In this document: positions 1-8,779 of the stretch, in pieces
Layout: every line of letters starts with the position of its first letter
Position numbering within the stretch: the first letter of the stretch is position 1
From: Leisingera sp. SS27
Lineage (GTDB): Bacteria; Pseudomonadota; Alphaproteobacteria; Rhodobacterales; Rhodobacteraceae
Assembly (NCBI RefSeq): GCF_028368855.1
Contig: NZ_JAQNCY010000005.1
Coordinates: forward strand, 124,001-188,000
Reading direction: 5' to 3'
DNA length: 64,000 nt
Position numbers and translations under genes: made by a program
Notes under the pieces: model-generated
The model's database searches: none
What the model was told of the DNA's origin: nothing
What the model saw: only the letters and a program-made list of their open reading frames with translations

Positions 1-185
1 ACACCGGTGGCACCCTGCTGGGCACCGTGAAGTCGGTGCAGAACCACGGCGCCGCCGACCTGCTGGAAATCCACGGCCCTGGCCTTAAGGCCACGGTGCT
101 TCTGCCCTTCACCCTGGAAGCTGTGCCAACCGTGGATCTGACCCAACGGCGCATCATCGCTGACCCGCCTGAAGGGCTGTTCTGA
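1..185 (+). CDS. rimM: Ribosome maturation factor RimM, C-terminal end (partial)
   Basis: Only the last 60 or so codons are present; the gene runs off the left edge. The frame ending in TGA encodes the PRC-barrel half of RimM, with the typical features '[12 protein letters not shown]', 'LLPFT' and the family ending 'DPPEGLF'. RimM assists 30S subunit maturation by binding S19 near the head of 16S rRNA. It lies just upstream of trmD, as in most proteobacteria, but here a phosphotransferase gene on the opposite strand sits between them. The identification rests on the C-terminal motifs and the neighbourhood. Confidence 0.9.
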   Translation, partial: TGGTLLGTVKSVQNHGAADLLEIHGPGLKATVLLPFTLEAVPTVDLTQRRIIADPPEGLF

Positions 186-194
186 GACGGCAGG

Positions 195-1247
195 TCAGTC
201 TGCCTCATCCGCCAGAAGGGCATCCAGAACCCGCACCGACCAGACGGCTACCATTTGGGTCTTCACACGCTCCTCAGGTGGTTTGGCCCCCAGGCTGAGC
301 CAAAGCCGGAACAATCGCCAGGCAAAGAAGAAACGGAAAACCGGATCCCCTGTCAGCCCGGCGCCATAACCTTCTTCAAAAGCCGCCCAATCCGCTTGTG
401 CCACCAGCCCGAACCCGGGGACACTGTCTTCTGCAGCTAAGTGCTCCAGGCAGTTTGCCAGCCAGATATCGGCCAGATCGCGCTGCGGGAAAACAGCCTT
501 ATGGTTCAGGAAATCAATGAACGAGACCTCCTGATCCGACAGGATAATATTGCGCAGGTGCAAGTCGCCATGCGCCACTGCGCTGCGGAACTCGCATCCC
601 CGCGCGCGCCTTGCAGCCCGGTGCAGATGTGCGCACAGCCCCAAAAATCTATTGGGTTTCGGCAGTTGAAGCTGCCCCTCGCGCACCGCCTGCGCACGGT
701 CTGAAACCGACTTCAAAAAAGGTTTCGGCCAGAACTGCTTCTGCCCGGCGTCGGATACTCTGTGCAATTCGGCCACTGCACCACCAATGCGGCGCAGAAC
801 ATCAGCCCTGGCACCAAAGCCGTAGTCGGTCAGGGCCAGCGCCCGGTAGGCTGTTTCCCCGGGGACAAATTCCATCAGCACATAAGGATGTTCCGGATCC
901 TGCCACAAGACTTCCGGAACCGACACACCAGGGACAGACTTCAGCTGCCGGGCAACTTGCCCATGACGCTCCAGGTCCCTTACCCGCCTTAGCGGATTGT
1001 CGGATTGGAAATCGGCCCGCAGCACAAACCGTTGCCCCGCAGCTGTCGCAATCTCCAGCACGCAGCGGCTTTGCTGCAGGCGCCGGTTGGACTGCATCCT
1101 GCGGAACTTCGCGCCAGCTTCAGGCAGACCGGCGGCCGCTGCCGCCTGAGGCCACAGCGCCTGGGTGCGGGCCTGCACCTCGTCCGAGGCAGCAAACCCG
1201 TCTCCGGCAACCGTTGGCGGCCTTTCTGAATTCATCAAAACACCCAA
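195..1247 (-). CDS. Phosphotransferase of the aminoglycoside phosphotransferase (APH/choline kinase) fold
   Basis: A 350-residue kinase-like protein. The catalytic loop HGDLHLRN is at about residues 226-233 (base Asp228) and the metal-binding segment FIDF at 243-246, the arrangement of APH-type small-molecule kinases. 'YVLMEFVPG' near residue 122 is the usual hinge. The substrate cannot be read from the sequence; sugars, amino alcohols and cell-envelope precursors are all possible. A second ATG four codons downstream (1235) is an alternative start. It is convergent with rimM (9 bp apart) and divergent from trmD with only 44 bp between the starts, so the two promoters must overlap. Resistance to aminoglycosides should not be assumed from the fold alone. 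Confidence 0.8.
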   Translation of the reverse strand: MGVLMNSERPPTVAGDGFAASDEVQARTQALWPQAAAAAGLPEAGAKFRRMQSNRRLQQSRCVLEIATAAGQRFVLRADFQSDNPLRRVRDLERHGQVARQLKSVPGVSVPEVLWQDPEHPYVLMEFVPGETAYRALALTDYGFGARADVLRRIGGAVAELHRVSDAGQKQFWPKPFLKSVSDRAQAVREGQLQLPKPNRFLGLCAHLHRAARRARGCEFRSAVAHGDLHLRNIILSDQEVSFIDFLNHKAVFPQRDLADIWLANCLEHLAAEDSVPGFGLVAQADWAAFEEGYGAGLTGDPVFRFFFAWRLFRLWLSLGAKPPEERVKTQMVAVWSVRVLDALLADEAD

Positions 1248-1291
1248 GCTTTGTATTGCGTGAAAATCTGACTGAACTAAACAGCATCATT

Positions 1292-2098
1292 ATGACAGCA
1301 CCAAGCAAATCCCATGGCCGCAAAGCCATCCGCCCGACCCTGAAGCCGCGTGAGCTGATGACCCCGACGCCGGATCTGGCCGGCGTGTGGAAGGCCAAGA
1401 TCATCACGCTGTTCCCGGAGGCCTTTCCCGGTGTGCTGGGCGAAAGCCTGACAGGCAAGGCGCTGCAGGAGGGGCTTTGGCAGCTGGAAACCACCGATTT
1501 GCGCGAATTTGGCATCGGCAAGCACCGCAACGTGGATGACACGCCTGCAGGCGGCGGGGCCGGCATGGTGCTGCGCGCTGATGTGCTGGGCGAGGCGATC
1601 GAACACACAATGGCGGACACCCGCGGCAACTGGCCTCTGGTCTACCTGACCCCGCGCGGCCGACCGATGAACCAGCAGATGATGCATAATTTTGCCCAAT
1701 GCGACGGCATCACCCTGCTCTGCGGGCGGTTCGAGGGCGTCGATGAGCGGGTGCTGGAGCATTACGGCATCCAGGAGGTCTCGCTGGGAGATTTCGTGAT
1801 GACCGGCGGCGAGTTAGCCGCGCAGGCACTGATCGACGCCACCGTGCGGCTGATCCCGGGGGTGCTGGGCAATCACGCCTCAACCGAGGAGGAGAGCTTC
1901 TCCTCCGGTCTCTTGGAGCACCCGCAATACACCCGCCCCGCCGAATGGAAGGGCCGGGAAATCCCGGATGTGCTGATGTCAGGCCATCACGGCAAGATCG
2001 CCGAATGGCGGCACGGGATGAGCGAAGAAATCACCAAGGCCCGCCGTCCGGACCTGTGGGAGGCCTATGTCCGCGTCAAGGATCGCGGCAAACCGTAA
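1292..2098 (+). CDS. trmD: tRNA (guanine-N1)-methyltransferase TrmD
   Basis: Methylates G37 of tRNAs carrying a G36-G37 anticodon context, which prevents +1 frameshifting; the methyl donor is S-adenosylmethionine. The SPOUT trefoil knot is clear: 'YLTPRGRP', 'LLCGRFEGVDERV' and 'SLGDFVMTGGE' line the cofactor pocket. The protein is 268 residues from ATG 1292; an in-frame ATG at 1358 would give a 246-residue protein, closer to the family minimum, and neither start has a strong Shine-Dalgarno sequence. A reading frame opening at 611 runs into this gene but covers the antisense of the phosphotransferase and is not coding. In many relatives rplS follows closely; here about 3 kb separates them. 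Confidence 0.95.
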   Translation: MTAPSKSHGRKAIRPTLKPRELMTPTPDLAGVWKAKIITLFPEAFPGVLGESLTGKALQEGLWQLETTDLREFGIGKHRNVDDTPAGGGAGMVLRADVLGEAIEHTMADTRGNWPLVYLTPRGRPMNQQMMHNFAQCDGITLLCGRFEGVDERVLEHYGIQEVSLGDFVMTGGELAAQALIDATVRLIPGVLGNHASTEEESFSSGLLEHPQYTRPAEWKGREIPDVLMSGHHGKIAEWRHGMSEEITKARRPDLWEAYVRVKDRGKP

Positions 2099-2204
2099 CG
2101 CAAGTGATGCAGCAACCTGGCTTTTCCCCGATGCAAGCCGTTGCCGCAATGGCGAACCCGTGTTTTACTCTTCCTGCATAAGTTAAATGACAGGAGACCG
2201 CAGG

Positions 2205-2540
2205 GTGGCTGGGAAATTTGAACTCTATACAGACAATGCAGGCGAATTCCGCTTTCGCCTGAAGGCAGGCAACGGCGAGAACATTCTGGCCAGCGAAGGC
2301 TACAAGCAAAAGGCCAGCGCTGAGAACGGCATTGCGTCGGTCAAGAAGAACGCCGGCGATGATGCGCGCTATGAGCGCAAGGAAACCTCAGCCGGCAAGC
2401 ACATGTTCAACCTCAAGGCCACCAACGGCCAGGTGATCGGCACCTCGCAGAGCTATGCCAGCGCCTCTGGCCGGGATGGCGGCATCGAGTCGGTCAAGAA
2501 GAACGCGCCGGATGCAGCCATCGACGATCAGACGGCCTGA
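2205..2540 (+). CDS. DUF1508 (YegP-like) two-repeat protein
   Basis: A 111-residue protein made of two tandem DUF1508 repeats. Repeat 1 is around 'FELYTDNAGEFRFRLKAGNG...SVKKNA' and repeat 2 around 'HMFNLKATNGQVIGTSQSY...SVKKNA'. YegP-family proteins are small beta-sheet proteins of unknown function. The start is taken at GTG 2205 because family members begin 'MAGKFE.Y' and an AGGAGA lies 7 bases upstream; the ATG at 2187 would add six untypical residues. The gene stands alone on this strand, between trmD and a convergent coiled-coil gene. Confidence 0.8.
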   Translation: MAGKFELYTDNAGEFRFRLKAGNGENILASEGYKQKASAENGIASVKKNAGDDARYERKETSAGKHMFNLKATNGQVIGTSQSYASASGRDGGIESVKKNAPDAAIDDQTA

Positions 2541-2541
2541 G

Positions 2542-2576
2542 ACGGCTCCGGGCCCGGTCCGGGCCCGGCCGCAGCC
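2542..2576. terminator. GC-rich convergent region with inverted repeat
   Basis: Between the convergent DUF1508 and coiled-coil genes lies a GGGCCCGG...CCGGGCCC repeat unit (around 2551-2570) that can fold on either strand. There is no T-run, so an intrinsic terminator is only a possibility. Confidence 0.35.
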
Positions 2577-2581
2577 TGCCT

Positions 2582-4657
2582 TCAGGGCATCTTGTTGTTC
2601 TGCCAGACGGTCAGCGTTGTTCCCTGTTTGAAGGTGACATCGCCCTTGGACTGGTTTCGCACTGTTTCCCAGCCAATATCACTGCTGCCCAGCCGGTCAT
2701 CCGGGAAGTGGGTCTTGAACTTCCAGTCGCCGGCCGTGGACGAGCGGGTCAGCACGACCAGGCAGTGGGGCACCATCTTCACACCGCCGCCGCCGGATTT
2801 CTCGACCAGTTTCACGTTCAGGGCCTTGAACATATCATCCAGGCTGGATTTACCCTGCTCAAAGTCGGAAACGGCGGATTTGATATCGTTGAGCGAAACG
2901 GCAGCCCCATCGCGCTTGAGCGCGTAGCCCCAGCCCGGCGCCGAAGCCGGCGGCCCCATCTTCAGGGTCAGCGACGTCAGTTCATCCGTCACCTGATTGG
3001 CCTGGGACATCTTGCCAGTGGCATAATGCGTGAACCCCTTGAACTTCGCGGCAATGGCCGTTGCCCGGTCGACGGCTTCCTTTTCAAGAACCGGGGTTGC
3101 CCACATGGAGGCATTGCCGCCGCTGTACTGTTTACGGTCAAAGCTGGCTGCGATCTGCTTTTCGACCTCCGAACGGTTGGCGATCACCCGTTTGCCGTCC
3201 TCCTCGGTATAGGTGATTTTCACCTTGTTCCACTTCTCGGTCACCTGCGCCGTGCCTGAGGAATTGCCGCTCTGGTCCGGGGTTACCCCGTCCTGCGAAG
3301 AGGCCCGCATCGCCTGGCGCTCCATGCCGGTCTGCGCACCATGGCGACCCGTGCCGTGGCCTTCGCCGCCGTCCTCTGCCTTGATGCGTTCTTCCTGCCA
3401 TTGCTGCGCCTCAGCCTGCTTCTTGATCAGCGCCTCGATCTGGCTGCGGGCCTGATCCACCGGCACGCTGTCCAGCATGTCGTCCAGTGCCGTGATGCGG
3501 GACTTGATGTTGCTCAAAGCTGTCACAAAGGCCTTCTCCTTCTCCAGCTTCTCGGCCTTCATCTCCTCAACATTCTTCAGCAGCTGGCCACGGGACTGCT
3601 CCAGCACCTGTTTGGCCTTCTCAAGCCGCTCGGCGCTGGCATCCACCTGCTGCTGCTTCTTGCTGATATCCTTGGCTTTGGTCAGCCCTGATAGGGTCTC
3701 CTGCAAGTCCTTCAGCACCCCGGCTTCGCGGGTCACAGCCGTTTCCAGCTTGCCCAGTTTAGCGATTTCCTCCTTGATCCGGCTGGCCAGCATCTTGGCC
3801 GCCTTGCCAGAGTCTGATTGCGCAAAATCCTTGCTGCGCTTCTCCGCGTCCTGTTCATCGGACGCCAGCGCCGCCTTCACATAGCCGACCATTTCCTTGT
3901 CGAGCACTTCCATCCGGGCGTAGGCCTGTTTCCATTCGCCTTTCTCGAAATGTTCCGCCACAGCCCCGAAATGCTGGCGCAGTGCCTTGCGCTCATCATC
4001 CATGATCTTGCCCTTGACCTTGTCGAACCGGGCCGTCGTGGCTTTGAGCCGGGTCTTGGCGTTGGTTTCTTCCTTGGAGGCCTCCTTGCCGCCGCCGATC
4101 AGCTTGATCAGCTCCTCCATCCGGGTATTGAGGGCGATCAGAGTCTTGGCAGCCTTCTCTTGATCGGTGTCCTTCTGCTCCTCAATTTGCCCGAACAGGA
4201 TGCGCAGTTCCTTGCGCTCGTCATCGGTTATCCTGCCCTTGATCTTGTCAAACCGGCCTTCCACTGCTTGCAGCCGTTTCAGAAATCGCTTGTCCGGATC
4301 AGCCTCGCCGCCCGCATCCAGGTCTACGGCCACAAGCTCATAGCCGAACTGGGTGCCCTTCATCAGCGGCTTCAGCTTCTTTTCAGGCATTCTGCCCTTC
4401 ACAAGGCTGAGCCTCAGCGTGCCATCCTTGACAGAACACTGGCCCACAGCCCGCTGCTTGGCTTTGGACTTCAGCTCCTTCAGCAGGGGCGGTGCCGCTT
4501 CGCCGACAATCAGAATGGATTGAGCTGAGCCATTCAGCGTGACCTCATCATAGAAGTAGAAATCGCCCGGCGTGGCATCCAGTTTCTTGAGCTCCTTCTT
4601 CAATTCCGTCTTGTAGGATTGTTCGCTGTTGAAAATGTCGATTTTCTTGAATGGCAT
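2582..4657 (-). CDS. Large coiled-coil protein of unknown function with internal duplication
   Basis: A 691-residue protein without a recognisable enzyme domain. The N-terminal 110 residues look like a small alpha/beta module. Two related segments follow, at about residues 135-187 and 210-262, each opening 'RFDKxKGxIxDDERKxLR' and resembling a helical hairpin. Then comes a long Lys/Glu/Gln-rich stretch (about 270-440) typical of coiled coil, a low-complexity linker, and a C-terminal domain of about 200 residues containing 'WATPVLEKEAVDRATAIAAK' and many aromatic residues. There is no signal peptide or membrane segment. The start is ATG 4657, preceded by a strong GGGAGGGG; a longer frame to 4759 has no ribosome binding site. 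It transcribes against the trmD-rplS direction. A toxin-like or stress-linked structural role is possible, but no function is assigned. Confidence 0.6.
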   Translation of the reverse strand: MPFKKIDIFNSEQSYKTELKKELKKLDATPGDFYFYDEVTLNGSAQSILIVGEAAPPLLKELKSKAKQRAVGQCSVKDGTLRLSLVKGRMPEKKLKPLMKGTQFGYELVAVDLDAGGEADPDKRFLKRLQAVEGRFDKIKGRITDDERKELRILFGQIEEQKDTDQEKAAKTLIALNTRMEELIKLIGGGKEASKEETNAKTRLKATTARFDKVKGKIMDDERKALRQHFGAVAEHFEKGEWKQAYARMEVLDKEMVGYVKAALASDEQDAEKRSKDFAQSDSGKAAKMLASRIKEEIAKLGKLETAVTREAGVLKDLQETLSGLTKAKDISKKQQQVDASAERLEKAKQVLEQSRGQLLKNVEEMKAEKLEKEKAFVTALSNIKSRITALDDMLDSVPVDQARSQIEALIKKQAEAQQWQEERIKAEDGGEGHGTGRHGAQTGMERQAMRASSQDGVTPDQSGNSSGTAQVTEKWNKVKITYTEEDGKRVIANRSEVEKQIAASFDRKQYSGGNASMWATPVLEKEAVDRATAIAAKFKGFTHYATGKMSQANQVTDELTSLTLKMGPPASAPGWGYALKRDGAAVSLNDIKSAVSDFEQGKSSLDDMFKALNVKLVEKSGGGGVKMVPHCLVVLTRSSTAGDWKFKTHFPDDRLGSSDIGWETVRNQSKGDVTFKQGTTLTVWQNNKMP

Positions 4658-4803
4658 GCTGTTTCCCCTCCCTGATGAGGCGTGCCCGGCCCGCTGCATA
4701 TGCTGACGCAGCGTAAAGTAATGTATTTGAACGGTAACCGCAGATCTGCAGCCGATCAAAAGGAAAACACGGCCTGCGATCCGGGCGGTACCGCAGAATT
4801 CCC

Positions 4804-4832
4804 TTGAAACATTGGCACGGCAGGCCTAAAAG
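4804..4832 (+). promoter_or_regulatory. Candidate sigma-70-type promoter for rplS-rpmE
   Basis: TTGAAA (4804-4809) and TAAAAG (4827-4832) are separated by exactly 17 bases in the 394-bp gap between the coiled-coil gene and rplS. The rest of the gap shows no gene. The boxes match the -35/-10 consensus only partly, so this is a prediction. Confidence 0.35.
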
Positions 4833-5014
4833 CCGCTCGTCTGGTGCCGGGAATCGGCCCCGGGCCGCTGGCTGTTGGATCAGTCCCGGAAATCTTCTTC
4901 GGTTTCCTTCAGGATCCGGCCTGCCAGCTGCAAGGAACAGACGGCGTGATCTCTGGCGGGCTGCCTAAGGCGGGACCCGGTGAAGACCAGGAGCTCTCAT
5001 GACGGCACAAACCT

Positions 5015-5032
5015 CTGCGGAATGAACCGCAG
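5015..5032 (+). promoter_or_regulatory. rplS: Small hairpin in the rplS leader
   Basis: CTGCGG-AATGAA-CCGCAG forms a perfect 6-bp stem with a 6-base loop, ending 20 bases before the rplS start codon and 7 bases before its TAGGAGAG ribosome binding site. Ribosomal protein leaders often carry such autoregulatory stems; L19 leaders are known from other phyla. Whether L19 binds here is unknown. Confidence 0.35.
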
Positions 5033-5051
5033 GCAAATTAGGAGAGTTGCG

Positions 5052-5426
5052 ATGGACCTGATCGCACAGCTGGAGGCGGAACAGATCGCCGCCCTGGGGA
5101 AAGAGATCCCCGACTTCAAAGCCGGTGACACCATCCGTGTCGGCTACAAGGTGACCGAAGGCTCGCGTTCGCGCGTGCAGATGTACGAAGGCGTTTGCAT
5201 CAGCCGCAAGAACGGCTCGGGCATTGCCGGCTCGTTCACCGTCCGCAAGATTTCGTTCGGCGAAGGCGTGGAGCGTGTGTTCCCGCTGTTCTCGACCAAC
5301 ATCGACTCGATCGAAGTGGTGCGCCGCGGCCGTGTCCGCCGTGCCAAGCTGTACTACCTGCGCGCCCGCCGCGGTAAGTCGGCCCGTATCGCAGAAGATG
5401 CGAACTACAAGCCCAAGAAAGCCTGA
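5052..5426 (+). CDS. rplS: 50S ribosomal protein L19
   Basis: A 124-residue L19, part of the 30S-50S interface. It has the family core '[26 protein letters not shown]', '[30 protein letters not shown]' and a short basic tail. The start is ATG 5052, which follows TAGGAGAG at good spacing; the upstream in-frame ATG at 4980 would add 24 residues not found in L19. rpmE follows after 11 bp in an apparent two-gene operon. Confidence 0.97.
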   Translation: MDLIAQLEAEQIAALGKEIPDFKAGDTIRVGYKVTEGSRSRVQMYEGVCISRKNGSGIAGSFTVRKISFGEGVERVFPLFSTNIDSIEVVRRGRVRRAKLYYLRARRGKSARIAEDANYKPKKA

Positions 5427-5437
5427 GGAGCGGTATC

Positions 5438-5659
5438 ATGAAAAAAGACACCCATCCCGAATACCACTTCATCGACGTCAAAATGACCGACGGCACCATC
5501 CTCAAGATGCGCTCCACCTGGGGTTCTGAGGGTGACCAGCTGGCACTGGACATCGACCCGACCGTGCACCCGGCATGGACCGGCGGCACCTCGCGCCTGC
5601 TGGACGCCGGCGGCCGCGTGTCCAAGTTCAAGAAGAAATACGAAGGCCTGGGCTTCTAA
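5438..5659 (+). CDS. rpmE: 50S ribosomal protein L31 (cysteine-free type)
   Basis: A 73-residue L31 with '[19 protein letters not shown]' at the start and '[15 protein letters not shown]' at the end. It contains no cysteine, so it is the zinc-independent (C-minus) form and would not serve as a zinc reserve. It is preceded by GAGGAGCGG and co-transcribed with rplS; a strong terminator follows 30 bases after the stop. Confidence 0.96.
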   Translation: MKKDTHPEYHFIDVKMTDGTILKMRSTWGSEGDQLALDIDPTVHPAWTGGTSRLLDAGGRVSKFKKKYEGLGF

Positions 5660-5688
5660 GCCGCCTGCCGTACTTTTCAGAACTCCCG

Positions 5689-5726
5689 AAGGCTGCCCCG
5701 GACGGGCAGCCTTCTTTCTTTTTCTC
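5689..5726 (+). terminator. Intrinsic terminator of rplS-rpmE
   Basis: A 10-bp perfect stem (AAGGCTGCCC / GGGCAGCCTT) with the 5-base loop CGGAC is followed by TTCTTTCTTTTT. This is the clearest rho-independent terminator in the window and separates the ribosomal genes from the helicase. Confidence 0.9.
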
Positions 5727-5773
5727 CTGACGCTGGGGCCCGATGCGCGCCCTGCGGGAAAGACAGCCCCCTC

Positions 5774-7840
5774 GTGAAACAAGCCCTGGCCAACGCACTG
5801 CAAGAACGCGGATATGAAACCCTGACCCAAGTGCAGGAGGCCGTGACCCAGCCCGAGGTGGAAGGGCGCGACCTGCTGGTGTCTGCACAGACCGGATCGG
5901 GCAAGACTGTTGGCTTTGGCCTGGCTTTGGCCCAGGATCTGCTGGGTGAGGATGAGGCGTTTGGCGACGCCGCGGCGCCGCTGGCGCTGGTGATTGCCCC
6001 GACCCGCGAACTGGCGCTGCAGGTGAAACACGAACTGGGCTGGCTCTACCGCGGCGCAGGCGCACGGATTGCCTCCTGCGTGGGCGGCATGGACATGCGC
6101 GACGAGCGCCGTGCGCTGGAGCGCGGCGCCCATATCGTGGCCGCGACCCCGGGCCGCCTGCGCGACCATATCGCGCGCGGCTCCATCGACCTCAGCCAGG
6201 TGCGCGGCGTGGTGCTGGACGAGGCCGACGAGATGCTGGACCTTGGCTTCCGCGAGGATCTTGAGTTTATCCTGAGCGAAGCGCCCGAAGACCGCCGCAC
6301 CCTGCTGTTCTCCGCCACCGTGCCGCCGGCAATTGCCAGCCTGGCCGAAACCTTTCAGCGCGATGCGATGCGGATCAAGACCGCGGGCGAGACCAAGCAG
6401 CACGCGGATATCGAATACCGCCTGATGAGCGTGGCGCAAGCGGACGCAGAAAACGCCATCATCAACGTGCTGCGCTTCTATGAGGCGCCCAGTTCCATCG
6501 TCTTTGCCAACACCCGCGCCGCGGTGAACCGTCTGGCGGCGCGCCTGACCAACCGCGGCCTGCCGGTGGTGACCCTGTCGGGCGAGCTGTCCCAGACCGA
6601 ACGCAGCCACGCGCTGCAGGCGATGCGCGACGGGCGCGCGCGGGTCTGCGTCGCCACCGATGTGGCGGCCCGCGGCATCGACCTGCCGGGGCTGGAACTG
6701 GTGGTCCATGCAGAGCTGCCCTCGAACCACGAAACCCTGCTGCACCGCTCCGGCCGCACAGGCCGCGCGGGCCGCAAAGGTGTCAGCGCCCTGATCGCGC
6801 CGCCAAAGGCACGTTCGAAGGCGTTGCGCCTGCTGAAATGGGCCAAGCTGACCGCCGAGCATTGCGAGGCCCCTTCTGCCGATGATGTGCTGGCCCGCGA
6901 CGAAGAGCGCATACTGGCCGACCCCGTCTGGCAGGAGCCGGTTGCCGAAAACGAGCAGGCTGGCGTTCAGACCCTGCTGGACACATTCACACCCGAACAG
7001 ATCGCTGCCACCTACCTGCGCCTGTTCCGCAGCCGCCACTCTGCACCTGAGGACCTGCGCCCGGCGGACACGCCGGAACCCCGCAAGGAGCGCAAGGAAC
7101 GCAAAGCCTTCGGCCCATCCGTCTGGTTCTCGCTGTCCGGCGGCCGCGAGGCCGGCGCCGACCCGCGCAAGGTGCTGCCGATGCTGTGCAAGGCCGGCAA
7201 TATCGACCGCGATGCCATCGGCGCAATCCGGGTGCAGGACAATGAAACCTTTGCCGAAATCAGCGAAGGCGCGGTCGCGGGCTTCCTGAAGGCGCTGGAC
7301 GGCAAGACCGAACTGGAGCCGGGCGCGGTGCTGACGCAGCTGGCGGAAGCACCGGAGCTGGCCCCTGCCCCGCGCCGCGGCCCCGGCGGGCCGAAGGGCG
7401 GCTTCAAAGGCGACCGCAAACCCAAGCCGCACCGCGGCAAGGAAGACGGCCCGAAACCCTACCGCGGCAAAGACAGTGCGGAGAAGCCCTACCGCGCAAA
7501 ATCCGAGCGGTCCGAGGACAACCGTCCGCCGCGCAAGGAGTGGAAAGACAAACCGGCCCGGGAAGAGCGCAGCGAGCCGCGCAGCGACGCCCGCCCCAGC
7601 AAGCCCAAGCCCGCAGTAACTGCCAAGCCCAAAGGCGCATCGGATCCGTCCAAGCGGATGGCCCGGCCCGGCGCGCCCGCGGCCAAGCCGTTCAAGTCCA
7701 AGGGCCCCAAACCGCCGGTTGGCAAGCCCAACAGCAAGAAGAACAAGGCCCGCGCTGCGGCAGGGCTGACTGCAAAAGGCGGCAAGGGCGGCGATGCCCG
7801 CCCCAAGCGCAAGCCGGCGGGTCCTGCAAAACACAGGTGA
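5774..7840 (+). CDS. DEAD-box ATP-dependent RNA helicase (DeaD/CsdA-like)
   Basis: A 688-residue helicase that unwinds structured RNA, probably in ribosome assembly or cold adaptation. RecA-like domain 1 has Walker A 'AQTGSGKT' (residues 38-45), 'PTRELA', 'TPGRL', 'DEAD' and 'SAT'. Domain 2 has 'IVFANTRAAVNRLAARL', 'ATDVAARGID' and 'HRSGRTGRAG'. A DbpA-type RNA-binding domain lies at about residues 450-515 ('WFSLSGGREAGADPRKVLPML'). The last 150 residues are a disordered Lys/Arg/Pro-rich tail. Translation starts at GTG 5774. It sits next to ribosomal protein genes, which fits a ribosome-assembly role. Confidence 0.92.
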   Translation: MKQALANALQERGYETLTQVQEAVTQPEVEGRDLLVSAQTGSGKTVGFGLALAQDLLGEDEAFGDAAAPLALVIAPTRELALQVKHELGWLYRGAGARIASCVGGMDMRDERRALERGAHIVAATPGRLRDHIARGSIDLSQVRGVVLDEADEMLDLGFREDLEFILSEAPEDRRTLLFSATVPPAIASLAETFQRDAMRIKTAGETKQHADIEYRLMSVAQADAENAIINVLRFYEAPSSIVFANTRAAVNRLAARLTNRGLPVVTLSGELSQTERSHALQAMRDGRARVCVATDVAARGIDLPGLELVVHAELPSNHETLLHRSGRTGRAGRKGVSALIAPPKARSKALRLLKWAKLTAEHCEAPSADDVLARDEERILADPVWQEPVAENEQAGVQTLLDTFTPEQIAATYLRLFRSRHSAPEDLRPADTPEPRKERKERKAFGPSVWFSLSGGREAGADPRKVLPMLCKAGNIDRDAIGAIRVQDNETFAEISEGAVAGFLKALDGKTELEPGAVLTQLAEAPELAPAPRRGPGGPKGGFKGDRKPKPHRGKEDGPKPYRGKDSAEKPYRAKSERSEDNRPPRKEWKDKPAREERSEPRSDARPSKPKPAVTAKPKGASDPSKRMARPGAPAAKPFKSKGPKPPVGKPNSKKNKARAAAGLTAKGGKGGDARPKRKPAGPAKHR

Positions 7841-7951
7841 TACACTAAGTTTACCAGACTGTCCGCGCGGCTTTTCTTGGCGGAATCCAGAGCCTATACA
7901 GGGTCTCAAAGCAAAAGACGTGCAACAAAGCACGAGCGAAGGGACCTGTAC

Positions 7952-8761
7952 ATGGCGCATATCATTGTCGTCGGCAACGAGAAGGGCGGCGCGGGAAAGT
8001 CGACCGTTTCCATGCACGTCGCAACCACCCTGGCCCGGCTGGGCCACAAGGTGGCGGCGCTGGATCTGGATCTGCGGCAGCGCTCCATGGGACGCTACCT
8101 GGAGAACCGCAAGGAGTTCTGTGCCAAGGCAGGGCTGGATCTCCCGATGGTGGAAATCCACGAGCTGCCGGAGATTGACCCGGCGAGCCTGCAGCCGGGC
8201 GAAAACATCTATGACCACCGCCTGTCGGCGGCGGTTTCGGCGCTGGAGCCGGGCCATGATTTCATCCTGATCGACTGCCCTGGATCACACACGCGCCTCA
8301 GCCAGGTTGCGCATTCGCTGGCAGATACGCTGATCACACCGCTCAATGACAGCTTTGTCGATTTCGACCTGCTGGCGCATGTGGATCAGAAGGGTGAGAC
8401 CATTACCGGTCCGTCGGTTTATTCCGAAATGGTCTGGAACGCCCGTCAGTTGCGGGCACAAGCCGGGCTTAAGCCGATCGACTGGATTGTGATCCGCAAC
8501 CGGGTCGGCACCCAACGCATGGTCAACAAGGAAAAGATGGAACGCGCCATCAAGATGCTGTCCAAACGTATCGGATTCCGCATCGCACCGGGTTTTTCCG
8601 AAAGGGTGATTTTCCGCGAGCTTTTCCCGCGCGGCCTGACGCTGCTGGATCTCAAGGATATCGGCGTGAAGCAGCTGAATATCTCCAACATCGCCGCGCG
8701 GCAGGAGCTGCGCGACATGATGAAAGAGGTTAACCTGCCCGGGGTCGAGATCAGCCTCTGA
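7952..8761 (+). CDS. mipZ: MipZ-like ParA-family ATPase, division-site regulator
   Basis: A 269-residue deviant-Walker P-loop ATPase: 'KGGAGKST' at residues 12-19, followed by 'DLDLRQRS' and 'LIDCPGS'. Overall it matches MipZ of alphaproteobacteria, which forms a bipolar gradient from the ParB/origin complexes and blocks FtsZ polymerisation away from mid-cell. The start is ATG 7952; the ORF could extend to 7877, but 'MAHIIVVGNEKGGAGKS' is the typical N-terminus. It is isolated from parAB, as mipZ normally is, and is convergent with the cyclase gene after 18 bp. Confidence 0.88.
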   Translation: MAHIIVVGNEKGGAGKSTVSMHVATTLARLGHKVAALDLDLRQRSMGRYLENRKEFCAKAGLDLPMVEIHELPEIDPASLQPGENIYDHRLSAAVSALEPGHDFILIDCPGSHTRLSQVAHSLADTLITPLNDSFVDFDLLAHVDQKGETITGPSVYSEMVWNARQLRAQAGLKPIDWIVIRNRVGTQRMVNKEKMERAIKMLSKRIGFRIAPGFSERVIFRELFPRGLTLLDLKDIGVKQLNISNIAARQELRDMMKEVNLPGVEISL

Positions 8762-8779
8762 CTCCGGCTGGGCGGCCGC

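Noticed and set aside
195-1247. Aminoglycoside resistance gene
   Set aside because: Only the general APH fold is seen; housekeeping location and lack of similarity to named resistance enzymes argue against it.
611-1291. Long in-frame extension upstream of trmD
   Set aside because: It lies antisense to the phosphotransferase gene and shows no TrmD similarity; TrmD proteins start near 1292 or 1358.
5405-8257. 950-codon frame on the minus strand
   Set aside because: It is the complement of the helicase and mipZ genes, with composition set by GC-rich third positions and no domain.
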